Origin: Aurantibacter_A sp965215845
GTDB taxonomy: Bacteria; Bacteroidota; Bacteroidia; Flavobacteriales; Flavobacteriaceae
Assembly (NCBI GenBank): GCA_965215845.1
Contig: CBDCEL010000004.1
Location: 124,001 to 188,000 of the forward strand
Reading direction: 5' to 3'
DNA: 64,000 bases
Below the pieces are notes generated by a model. It was not told the DNA's origin and ran no database searches. It saw only the letters and a list, made by a program, of their open reading frames with translations. Position numbers and translations under genes: made by a program. Below are positions 1 through 7,262 of the stretch, one piece after another; position 1 is the first letter of the stretch; every line of letters begins with the position of its first letter.

Positions 1-58
1 CGAAAAGCCCTATTCGCTTTCAACACTTAACAGTAACAAAAGTATAAAGCCAAAAAAA

Positions 59-1447
59 ATGAAAAAACTCATTTTAATACTCTTACTATGTCCAATTTTA
101 CTCTTGGGACAGTCGAATGAAGCAAACGATATTACGGGGGTCTGGCGTGTTACCGCCGTTTCTTGGAACAAAGACACCAAGAAATACGCCGATTGTGAAA
201 TGATAAAGTTTATAACCGATACCCGCTGGGCCTCGATTTTTTATTGGCCAGATACTAAAAAATTCGCCGGCACAGGTGGCGGAACCTATGAGTGGAAAGA
301 TGGCACCTACATAGAGACGTGTGAATATTTTACATGGGATCCGTCAGCGGTGGGAACCCAACAGACTTTTCAGATGTCAATTCAGAACGGCGCATTGATC
401 CAGAAAGGAAGATTGAATACCGATAAATTCAAATACCCGTACTATGCCGTTCATGAAAGAATGGACAAATCGAGTTGGGTCTATGAAAATCAAAAGTCAC
501 CACAGGGTGTATGGGATTTGGTGCAAGTCACTTATGGAAAAGAAAAATTGAATAAAAAGGGTATCGAAGAGAAATATGGCCGGGTGATCAAAATCATCAC
601 GCCCAATTTTTTCATAGGCACTTTCTTTGACCAGGACAAAAGAAAGGTAGATGGGGTCACCTTTGGCACCTACTCCATTGACAAGGATGGCAAATATCAA
701 GAAACGGTCAGATGCTGGTCTTGGGAGGATCAAAGCATGGTCGGCACCCAACCCGATTTTGACTGGGAACTTATCGATAACGATCGTTACCATCAAATGG
801 GTTGTTTAAATTCTGATACCTATAGCAACTATTTAATCGATGAGCAATTCGAACGCTTAGAAGCGTTAGGCTTTCAGACCAAAATATGGACCACGGACGA
901 CAAAAAATCACTTTTAAGTGAGTTAAAACGCACCAAAAAAGAAATGATTGCCGCCACCGAATCGTTGACCGATGAGCAATGGCATTTCAAGCCTGATGAA
1001 AATTCATGGAATATTGCCCAGGCTGTTGAGCATATGGGTATTTATGAGCGCCTATACTATCAAGAGGGTCGGGCAGCCCTTCAAAATACAGATCCGATGC
1101 CGGAAATCGCGAATCAAGTTTTAGGAGATGGCACCTATCTCGACTGGATGGCCGAAAAACAACCCCATTTTGCACCAAAACACGCAGTGCCCTCAGGGTT
1201 TATGAAGGGCAGGGACAATCTTGATTATTTTATCTACGGAAGAAATCTGTTGGAGGATTTAGTAAGCTCGACGGATAAAGACCTCAAATCACATTTCGTG
1301 CCCAGAAAGAGTGAACCCAAAGGACTTCACAGTATACATGGCCTGCTAGTGGTGCATTATGGCCATACCGACAGGCATTTACGTCAAATCGAACGAATCA
1401 AAGCACATCGCGATTACCCGAAAGGTCTTTCCATAAAAGGTAGGTAA
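59..1447 (+). CDS. Exported two-repeat protein with C-terminal DinB-like domain
   Basis: A 462-residue protein with a cleavable signal peptide (about 1-18, ending LLLGQ). Residues 26-120 and 148-251 are two copies of the same unit: each begins GVW, has a G-T-Y strand pair and a conserved W-(D/E)..S.VGTQ motif, and ends GxLN. The unit looks like a small lipocalin-like beta barrel. Residues 283-448 resemble the DinB/YfiT four-helix superfamily, with candidate metal ligands His325 and His433/436/440 in the HYGHTDRH motif. DinB-like proteins are metal-dependent thiol or detoxification enzymes in other bacteria; the substrate here is unknown. The next gene starts 17 bases downstream, so the two are probably co-transcribed. 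The domain call is good; the function is unknown. Confidence 0.8.
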   Translation: MKKLILILLLCPILLLGQSNEANDITGVWRVTAVSWNKDTKKYADCEMIKFITDTRWASIFYWPDTKKFAGTGGGTYEWKDGTYIETCEYFTWDPSAVGTQQTFQMSIQNGALIQKGRLNTDKFKYPYYAVHERMDKSSWVYENQKSPQGVWDLVQVTYGKEKLNKKGIEEKYGRVIKIITPNFFIGTFFDQDKRKVDGVTFGTYSIDKDGKYQETVRCWSWEDQSMVGTQPDFDWELIDNDRYHQMGCLNSDTYSNYLIDEQFERLEALGFQTKIWTTDDKKSLLSELKRTKKEMIAATESLTDEQWHFKPDENSWNIAQAVEHMGIYERLYYQEGRAALQNTDPMPEIANQVLGDGTYLDWMAEKQPHFAPKHAVPSGFMKGRDNLDYFIYGRNLLEDLVSSTDKDLKSHFVPRKSEPKGLHSIHGLLVVHYGHTDRHLRQIERIKAHRDYPKGLSIKGR

Positions 1448-1464
1448 TATCAACTATTTAGCGC

Positions 1465-2676
1465 ATGAAGCATTCAACGAAAACACTCATTGTACTATTT
1501 ATACTTTGGACGATTTTAGGTACAGCACAGACCAGTAAACCCTATACGGCAAGCTATATCATGGAATGGGGAAATAAAGACACCATAGCCATAGAGACAT
1601 TTACGCTCTACGAAAACCAAATTTACGGAAAGGCAGTTCACGGGTTTCCCGAAAATTATGTGCGTCATTTCGATATCGCATACGATAAAACCGGTTCGAT
1701 TCAAGAATTGAATTATTTGTACAACGATGTTGCCAATACCTCGCTTCCTATCAATTCCAAGACAGGTTATCTACCCTACAGATTTTCCGCAAAATTGAAT
1801 AACGGTTTGTTGGATTTCAAAAGTCTAAAAAATGCCCATCAGTATAACAATCCCGAAACGGTAACGGGCCTAACCAGAATTGTCCATAAAACAGATGGTT
1901 TTCATTTCAACGGAGACTGGATTCCCATTATTGCCCAATTTGAGGGGTTGGTCAGTTGGTTTCTTAAGCAGGACAAGGAAAAAATAGAAGGATTGAAATT
2001 CATCAATGCCTATATAGGGGTTCACGATCTACAGCTCGAGCGAATCGATAAAAACCATATCCGTTTTTGGAGCAATATATCCGAAGCCATCGAAATCTAT
2101 TTGGATGATACCGGTAGAATCGAAACCATTGACGCCATCGGATCGGTATGGAACTTAAATATTCACCGAATAGCAGCTGTTGACATTGAGCATTATACAG
2201 CAAGATTCGAAAACAGGCCCACAATAGGGAATCCCTCGCCCCACGAGGCAATCTCAAAAAAAATTGGTGATACAACCATCGAAATCGATTATGGACGGCC
2301 CTCGATGCGAGGTAGAAAAATATTCGGCAATATTGTTCCCTATGATGAAATATGGAGAACCGGCGCAGGGGCAGCTACTACAATATCCTTTGACCGCGAT
2401 ATGCTTTTTGGAGGCCAAAAGCTAAAAGCCGGAAAATACAACGTGTATAGTTTGCCCACCCAAGACTCCTTTACCCTGATCCTAAATTCAAAACTTGATG
2501 CCTGGGGCAGTGTTCACCTTCCCGAATTTGATGTAGCGCGACTGCCTATGAAATTAAGCCGTAACACGAGTGACACCGATAAGTTCACCATCGATATTTT
2601 GGATGAAGGCATAAAAGGTGTATTGAGGCTTTCATGGGAAAATATGGTAGCCGAAATAGAACTCGAATCAAAGTAG
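1465..2676 (+). CDS. Exported DUF2911 domain protein
   Basis: A 403-residue protein with an N-terminal signal peptide (hydrophobic 7-22, TAQ end). The first 250 residues are a beta-rich region I do not recognise. From about residue 258 it matches DUF2911, with the hallmark IDYGRPSMRGRKIFG, WRTGAGAATTI and KAGKYNVYSLP motifs. DUF2911 proteins are exported Bacteroidota proteins of unknown role. It lies 17 bases after the DinB-like gene, probably in the same transcript, and is convergent with the DUF4294 gene 13 bases beyond its stop. No catalytic residues can be assigned. Confidence 0.85.
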   Translation: MKHSTKTLIVLFILWTILGTAQTSKPYTASYIMEWGNKDTIAIETFTLYENQIYGKAVHGFPENYVRHFDIAYDKTGSIQELNYLYNDVANTSLPINSKTGYLPYRFSAKLNNGLLDFKSLKNAHQYNNPETVTGLTRIVHKTDGFHFNGDWIPIIAQFEGLVSWFLKQDKEKIEGLKFINAYIGVHDLQLERIDKNHIRFWSNISEAIEIYLDDTGRIETIDAIGSVWNLNIHRIAAVDIEHYTARFENRPTIGNPSPHEAISKKIGDTTIEIDYGRPSMRGRKIFGNIVPYDEIWRTGAGAATTISFDRDMLFGGQKLKAGKYNVYSLPTQDSFTLILNSKLDAWGSVHLPEFDVARLPMKLSRNTSDTDKFTIDILDEGIKGVLRLSWENMVAEIELESK

Positions 2677-2689
2677 AAATCCAAAAATA

Positions 2690-3376
2690 CTATTTGTTAG
2701 GTTCTGAAGGCTTATTCCACTTATTGCTCAAGGCAGCATAATCGTATTCCAAGGCCGATTTCTGCCGTTCGAGTCGATTGGCAACAAAGGCACGTTGTAA
2801 TATATCCTCGATAAGATAGTCTTCATGAACCTGATCCGGATCGAATTCTTCCTTTATGCTGATCTTGAACATCTTGGCCGTTGTCTGGTACCAAAAGGCC
2901 CGCCATCCGCTTCTAAGCTCTTTCACTAGATCAAATGCCGTTATTCCCGTTTGGCGATGCACTAATTTGACCAAAATCTGACCTTCTGTACGAGTCAGTT
3001 TTTTAAGTTCCTCCGAAAATTCGCCCTCGATATACTTCTGTATTTTCTTCGTATATCGTTTTCGGTGCCGCTTCCTTTTAATTTTGGTCAAGCTATCGTT
3101 TAATTCGACCAAACGTTCCGCGGCCAATTTTGCATAAGGGTACACCTTAAGCGTCTTTCTTCGCAAAATATAGTACTTCAACTTATCTCTATAATTGTCG
3201 AACTTAAGCTTGCCAAAAATATAGACCTCATCAAGTGAAATCGATGTCTGAAAGATAGAATCGCCCTCCATTATGATCAGTTTTTCAGCCACAGAGTCCA
3301 AAGGCTGGTCCTTGACCTGGGCAAAGCCCTGAAAAACAGTGACTAAAAAGATAATGGATAAAATTGTACTTCTCAT
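2690..3376 (-). CDS. DUF4294 domain protein, exported
   Basis: A 228-residue protein with a signal peptide (about 1-19, ending GFAQ). The core (about 75-200) is the DUF4294 family, recognisable by the basic YPYAKLAAERL segment, a lysine/arginine-rich middle (KIKRKRHRKRYTKK) and the RQTGITAFDLVKELRSGWRAFWYQ stretch. The family is restricted to Bacteroidota and has no known function. The strongly basic, helical middle could bind an acidic partner; that is inference. It is divergent from the M42 peptidase gene, with 104 bases between them. Confidence 0.85.
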   Translation of the reverse strand: MRSTILSIIFLVTVFQGFAQVKDQPLDSVAEKLIIMEGDSIFQTSISLDEVYIFGKLKFDNYRDKLKYYILRRKTLKVYPYAKLAAERLVELNDSLTKIKRKRHRKRYTKKIQKYIEGEFSEELKKLTRTEGQILVKLVHRQTGITAFDLVKELRSGWRAFWYQTTAKMFKISIKEEFDPDQVHEDYLIEDILQRAFVANRLERQKSALEYDYAALSNKWNKPSEPNK

Positions 3377-3454
3377 ATTACGATTTAGTGCAATTGCCTT
3401 GCCAAAGTTAACGATTAAGCTTCCATGTTATTATTAAATAAACGTGAATATGGT

Positions 3455-3462
3455 TAAGTTTG
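3455..3462 (+). promoter_or_regulatory. Putative -7 box TAAGTTTG of the M42 peptidase gene
   Basis: An exact match to the Bacteroidota -7 consensus TAnnTTTG, ending 18 bases before the ATG at 3481. I see no good -33 TTTG at the right distance. Confidence 0.45.
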
Positions 3463-3480
3463 TATGCAAAACAGACCTAA

Positions 3481-4569
3481 ATGAATACAAAGAAAATATT
3501 GAACAAAAAATCCCTTGATTTTTTGGAAAAATACCTGAATAATGCGTCCCCTACCGGTTATGAATGGGAAGGCCAAAAGCTATGGATGAACTATCTGAAA
3601 CCTTATGTCGATACTTTTATTACCGATACCTATGGTTCTGCTGTAGGCGTTATTAATCCGAAGGCCGATTACAAAGTAGTCATCGAAGGGCATTCAGATG
3701 AAATCTCATGGTACGTGAACTATATTACCGATAACGGCCTACTCTATGTCATTAGAAATGGTGGAAGCGACCACCAGATCGCTCCCTCAAAATGGGTTAA
3801 CATTCATACCAAAAAGGGAATTGTAAAAGGTGTTTTTGGCTGGCCTGCCATCCATACTCGAAATCGCGCCAAGGAAGAGCCACCGAAAATTGACAATATC
3901 TGCATTGATATTGGTGCAAAAGACAAAGAGGAAGTTGAAAAAATGGGAGTTCACGTGGGTTGTGTGATTACCTACCCCGATGAGTTCCAGATTTTGAACA
4001 AAGATAAATTTGTATGTCGAGCTTTAGACAATAGAATGGGTGGGTTTATGATTGCAGAAGTCGCACGTTTGCTAAAGGAAAACAATAAGAAGTTGCCCTT
4101 CGGACTCTATATCACAAATTCGGTACAAGAAGAAATCGGATTGCGAGGTGCAGAAATGATCACCGAGACCATAAAGCCGAATGTTGCCATCGTTACCGAT
4201 GTATGTCATGATACCACTACCCCCATGATCGACAAGAAAAAACAGGGCCATACCGAAATTGGTGCCGGACCGGTGATTTCGTATGCACCTGCGGTACAGA
4301 ATAAATTAAGGGAGCGTATTATCGAAACGGCGGAGAAAAAGAAGATTCCCTTTCAGCGTATGGCAGCATCCAGGTCTACTGGAACAGATACCGATGCCTT
4401 CGCATATAGTAATGGTGGTGTTGCTTCCGCATTAATTTCCTTGCCGCTGCGGTATATGCATACCACGGTCGAGACCGTTCACCGTGATGATGTGGAGAAC
4501 GTAATCCGCTTGTATTATGAGACCTTGCTTAACATAAAGTCTGGGGAGACTTTTAGTTATTTTGAGTAG
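3481..4569 (+). CDS. M42 family metallopeptidase (glutamyl aminopeptidase-like)
   Basis: A 362-residue cytoplasmic peptidase of clan MH, family M42, which trims N-terminal residues from peptides using two metal ions in large oligomers. The expected ligands are visible: His71 in EGHSDEIS, bridging Asp183 in ALDNR, Glu217/218 in VQEEIG (general base and ligand), Asp240 in TDVCHD and a histidine in the C-terminal MHTTVETVH motif. Length is normal for the family and there is no signal peptide. A strong hairpin terminator follows at 4624. Members were once annotated as endoglucanase M, but the metal motifs support a peptidase. Confidence 0.93.
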   Translation: MNTKKILNKKSLDFLEKYLNNASPTGYEWEGQKLWMNYLKPYVDTFITDTYGSAVGVINPKADYKVVIEGHSDEISWYVNYITDNGLLYVIRNGGSDHQIAPSKWVNIHTKKGIVKGVFGWPAIHTRNRAKEEPPKIDNICIDIGAKDKEEVEKMGVHVGCVITYPDEFQILNKDKFVCRALDNRMGGFMIAEVARLLKENNKKLPFGLYITNSVQEEIGLRGAEMITETIKPNVAIVTDVCHDTTTPMIDKKKQGHTEIGAGPVISYAPAVQNKLRERIIETAEKKKIPFQRMAASRSTGTDTDAFAYSNGGVASALISLPLRYMHTTVETVHRDDVENVIRLYYETLLNIKSGETFSYFE

Positions 4570-4623
4570 GATTGATGTTAGAGGTCGATTCTTTTTCGAT
4601 TTCCGAAAATATTAACTGAAGTG

Positions 4624-4650
4624 ACCCCGACCAAAATAGTCGGGGTTTTT
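4624..4650 (+). terminator. Rho-independent terminator of the M42 gene
   Basis: An 8-bp stem ACCCCGAC/GTCGGGGT (4624-4631 with 4639-4646) with a 7-base loop, merging into a run of T. It lies 55 bases after the peptidase stop and ends before the Nudix ATG at 4678, so the two genes are transcriptionally separated. Confidence 0.85.
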
Positions 4651-4677
4651 GCTTATTGTTTTAAATTTTTTGATTGG

Positions 4678-5235
4678 ATGGACGAGCTAGTCGATATTCT
4701 CGATTCCGAGGGAAACATGACCGGAAAAACCGCCTTAAAATCCGTTGTGCATCAAAAAGGGCTTTGCCACCAAACGGTGCATATTTGGTTTTATACCTCG
4801 GATGGAAAAGTGTTATTACAGCAAAGAGGAAAAGACAAGGAAACCCATCCAATGCTCTGGGATGTTTCCGTTGCAGGTCATATCGGTGCAGGTGAAGCAA
4901 TTGAAACCGCCGCCATTCGTGAGATTCAAGAGGAAATAGGACTTACCGTTTCAGCCAAGAAGCTTCAAAAAATTGGTTTTTTTCCTTCCTTTTTCAAACA
5001 TAACGAAGGTTTGATAGACAATGAATTTCACCACAGTTTTATCTGCGAGTTGAAAGAGCCCCTGAAAAGTCTTCAAAAACAGGAAAGCGAGGTAAGAGCC
5101 CTACAATTGGTCACAATCGACGAATTCAAGATGGTACTGGGCAACAAAGAATCCCCGAAGAGATTCGTGCCTCACGAAGGGACGTATTATGAAAGGATAA
5201 TCGATGAAATCGAAAAAATCATAGCGACCCGATAA
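4678..5235 (+). CDS. Nudix hydrolase
   Basis: A 185-residue Nudix protein. The Nudix box is canonical (residues 67-89: GHIGAGE, seven residues, REIQEEIGL), so the Mg2+-binding catalytic helix is intact. The N-terminus (MDELVDILDSEG) and overall layout resemble the isopentenyl-diphosphate isomerase/YfcD-like branch, whose substrates are mostly uncertain. I chose ATG 4678 because the only upstream in-frame start, GTG 4621, lies in the preceding terminator and would add a hydrophobic tail foreign to the family. The 3' end overlaps the convergent hisS by 17 bases. Confidence 0.88.
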   Translation: MDELVDILDSEGNMTGKTALKSVVHQKGLCHQTVHIWFYTSDGKVLLQQRGKDKETHPMLWDVSVAGHIGAGEAIETAAIREIQEEIGLTVSAKKLQKIGFFPSFFKHNEGLIDNEFHHSFICELKEPLKSLQKQESEVRALQLVTIDEFKMVLGNKESPKRFVPHEGTYYERIIDEIEKIIATR

Positions 5236-6595
5236 ATTCGGAGGGAGCGCTCAAATCATAAGTCTTTTGCTCCCCATTGGCCATATTCTTGACTACGAAC
5301 GAATTGTTTTTTAACTCTTCCGCACCAAGTAAGATCACGTAGGGCACTTTGCGGTTATTGGCGTATTTGAATTGTTTCTGGATCTTTGTGTTCGACGGGT
5401 ATAGGTCAGCTTTTATTTTTGACTTTCGAAGGGTATTGACCAATCTCAAAGCGGCTATGGCTTCGTTATCACCAAAATTCAAGCAAAGTACATCCAACGA
5501 CCGATCTATGCTTTGCGGAAATAGGCCAAGTTCTTGGAGCACCAAATAAATACGATCCAACCCAAAGGAAATTCCTACTCCGCTTACATCCTTTAAACCA
5601 AAAACTCCCGTGAGATCGTCGTAACGACCCCCACCGCCTATAGAACCCATATTAACTCCTTCGGGAGCGGCAACCTCAAAAATCGCCCCGGTATAATAAT
5701 TTAAACCTCTCGCCAAGGTAACATCGATTGAGAGTGTACTAGATTTCAAGCCCATTGATTCGACCGTTTCGACTATAAAGAAAAGTTCCTCAACCCCTTC
5801 GCTTCCCTCTTCCGACCGGGAAAGCATAGATTTGAGAACGTTCAATTTATCAGAACTATTTCCATCGAGTTCGAACAAGGGTGCGATTTGCCCGATCGAT
5901 TTTTCTGAAATTCCTTTTTCGAGCATTTCCTGCTTTACACCTTCTGCACCAATTTTATCCAACTTATCCAATGCAACCGTAAAATCAACCAGCAAATGCT
6001 TGGCCCCGATAACTTCCGCAATGCCGGATAAGACCTTGCGGTTGTTCAATTTGATGTTGGCACCTTCCAACTTTAAATCGGTGAAAACGGCATCATACAA
6101 TTGAATCAATTCGACCTCCTGTAGTAATGAATCTGCTCCAATCACATCGGCATCACATTGATAGAACTCTCGAAAACGTCCTTTTTGTGGTCGGTCTGCC
6201 CGCCAAACAGGTTGAATCTGATAGCGTTTGAACGGAAAATCGATTTCGTTTTGGTGCATGACCACGTAACGTGCAAAGGGCACTGTCAAATCATAACGAA
6301 GTGCCTTTTCGGTAATTTTAGGAGCAAGGGAGTTTGAATTCTTTGAACTATAGGTCACATCATCAACCTTGCTGATAAAGTCGCCCGAATTCAAAATCTT
6401 GAAAATCAGACGGTCGCCTTCATTCCCATACTTTCCCAACAAAGTCTGGGAGTTCTCAAAAGAAGGAGTTTCTATAGGCTGGAATCCATAAATCTCAAAA
6501 TGTTTTTTGACCACGTCAAAAATATAGTTGCGCTTGGCAACTTCTGAAGGGGAAAAATCGCGGGTACCTTTAGGAATACTTGGTTTTTGGGCCAT
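5219..6595 (-). CDS. hisS: Histidyl-tRNA synthetase
   Basis: A 458-residue class II aminoacyl-tRNA synthetase that charges tRNA-His. Visible class II motifs are motif 2 GRFREFYQCDAD and motif 3 GVGISFGLDR, with the histidine-binding LARGLNYYTG segment between them. The C-terminal 95 residues form the HisS anticodon-binding domain. The start MAQKPSIPKGTRDF is the typical N-terminus. The gene is convergent with the Nudix gene (17-base overlap). Its promoter partly lies in the repeat element at 6622-6735. Confidence 0.97.
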   Translation of the reverse strand: MAQKPSIPKGTRDFSPSEVAKRNYIFDVVKKHFEIYGFQPIETPSFENSQTLLGKYGNEGDRLIFKILNSGDFISKVDDVTYSSKNSNSLAPKITEKALRYDLTVPFARYVVMHQNEIDFPFKRYQIQPVWRADRPQKGRFREFYQCDADVIGADSLLQEVELIQLYDAVFTDLKLEGANIKLNNRKVLSGIAEVIGAKHLLVDFTVALDKLDKIGAEGVKQEMLEKGISEKSIGQIAPLFELDGNSSDKLNVLKSMLSRSEEGSEGVEELFFIVETVESMGLKSSTLSIDVTLARGLNYYTGAIFEVAAPEGVNMGSIGGGGRYDDLTGVFGLKDVSGVGISFGLDRIYLVLQELGLFPQSIDRSLDVLCLNFGDNEAIAALRLVNTLRKSKIKADLYPSNTKIQKQFKYANNRKVPYVILLGAEELKNNSFVVKNMANGEQKTYDLSAPSEFIGSL

Positions 6596-6613
6596 TTATG
6601 CTTTGTTCTCTTG

Positions 6614-6645
6614 CAAATATAGTCCTCCCCTCAATCCCCTCCAAA
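6614..6645 (-). promoter_or_regulatory. hisS promoter with -33 TTTG inside a repeat hairpin
   Basis: On the minus strand, TTTG (6645-6642) is followed after 20 bases by TATATTTG (6621-6614). This is the Bacteroidota sigma-A consensus TTTG-N19/20-TAnnTTTG. The -33 element falls in the loop of the hairpin CCCCTCC-AAA-GGAGGGG of the adjacent repeat. The leader to the ATG at 6595 would be very short. Confidence 0.6.
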
Positions 6646-6735
6646 GGAGGGGAAGTTTCATTCACTATTTTTCAGTTCTGTTTACGAAATAAGAAAACGT
6701 CTGGGTTGAAGTTCCCCTTTGGGTGCTAGGGGGCC
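6622..6735. repeat. Inverted-repeat intergenic element with C/G-rich ends
   Basis: The left end (6624-6654) reads CCTCCCCT...CCCCTCCAAAGGAGGGGAA and contains a perfect 7-bp stem-3 loop hairpin at 6636-6652. The right end (6711-6732) is a diverged inverted copy: read on the minus strand it goes CCCCCTAGCACCCAAAGGGGAAC. About 55 bases of unrelated AT-rich sequence lie between. Similar C-rich palindromic elements are dispersed in Flavobacteriia genomes. I see only this copy in the window. Confidence 0.6.
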
Positions 6736-7202
6736 GCTACTACCTTTTCAAACCATTGATACAATTCGCCTTTGGTAATAATCGCTCCCTGTTGAATCAA
6801 ACCAAACTTATCGAGGTTCTTATCTCCGGAATAGGCCTTTGAGGCAGTAAGATACTCTACAAAATCAGATTGCCAGTTCTTTTTGAACCATGCAAACCCC
6901 ACCGAAGTGGTCAAATCGATTTCAGGATTCATGACCTTTACGGAAATCAACTTCATTTCTTTATCGGAACAATGAAAAAGGTGCATCTGCTGGGCCGAAA
7001 CATTTTCCAAATACCCCACATTGTTCAAAACACCCTCCCAGACCAAATCGCTAAATACATCGATTTCATCCTCGGCGACCTCGGGTTTGTCTTCTTTCAA
7101 CTGCTTCCATTCATCCCCTGACACGGCCTGGGCCGCTAAAAAATTAATGAATTCTTGGTGCAACTCCTCCAGCTGTTGTTTTGTAAGCCTAGTGTACTTC
7201 AT
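6726..7202 (-). CDS. DUF6495 family protein
   Basis: A 158-residue cytoplasmic protein matching the Bacteroidota family DUF6495: a helical N-terminus (TKQQLEELHQEFINFLAAQ), an acidic middle and the VGFAWFKKNW stretch. Function is unknown. The last residues (AAP) and the TAG stop are encoded by the right end of the repeat element, so the natural C-terminus may have been trimmed or replaced there. The start codon lies only five bases beyond the T-rich tail of the TonB receptor terminator (7207-7239). Confidence 0.82.
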   Translation of the reverse strand: MKYTRLTKQQLEELHQEFINFLAAQAVSGDEWKQLKEDKPEVAEDEIDVFSDLVWEGVLNNVGYLENVSAQQMHLFHCSDKEMKLISVKVMNPEIDLTTSVGFAWFKKNWQSDFVEYLTASKAYSGDKNLDKFGLIQQGAIITKGELYQWFEKVVAAP

Positions 7203-7206
7203 CCGG

Positions 7207-7239
7207 CAAAAATAAAAAGGCCGCGCGAAACGCGCGGCC
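7207..7239 (-). terminator. Terminator of the Oar-like receptor, tail containing a -7 box
   Basis: A perfect 9-bp G/C stem, GGCCGCGCG/CGCGCGGCC (7219-7227 with 7231-7239), with a 3-base loop. It is followed on the minus strand by TTTTTATTTTTG. The same tail holds TATTTTTG (7214-7207), an exact TAnnTTTG box, with the DUF6495 ATG only 4 bases further on. Termination and promoter functions may therefore overlap. Confidence 0.85.
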
Positions 7240-7262
7240 CATGTTGGGTTAAATATGCTATC

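Noticed and set aside
4621..4677. GTG 4621 as an upstream start for the Nudix gene
   Set aside because: It falls in the terminator hairpin and T-run of the M42 gene and would add a hydrophobic tail not found in the family; ATG 4678 gives a normal protein.
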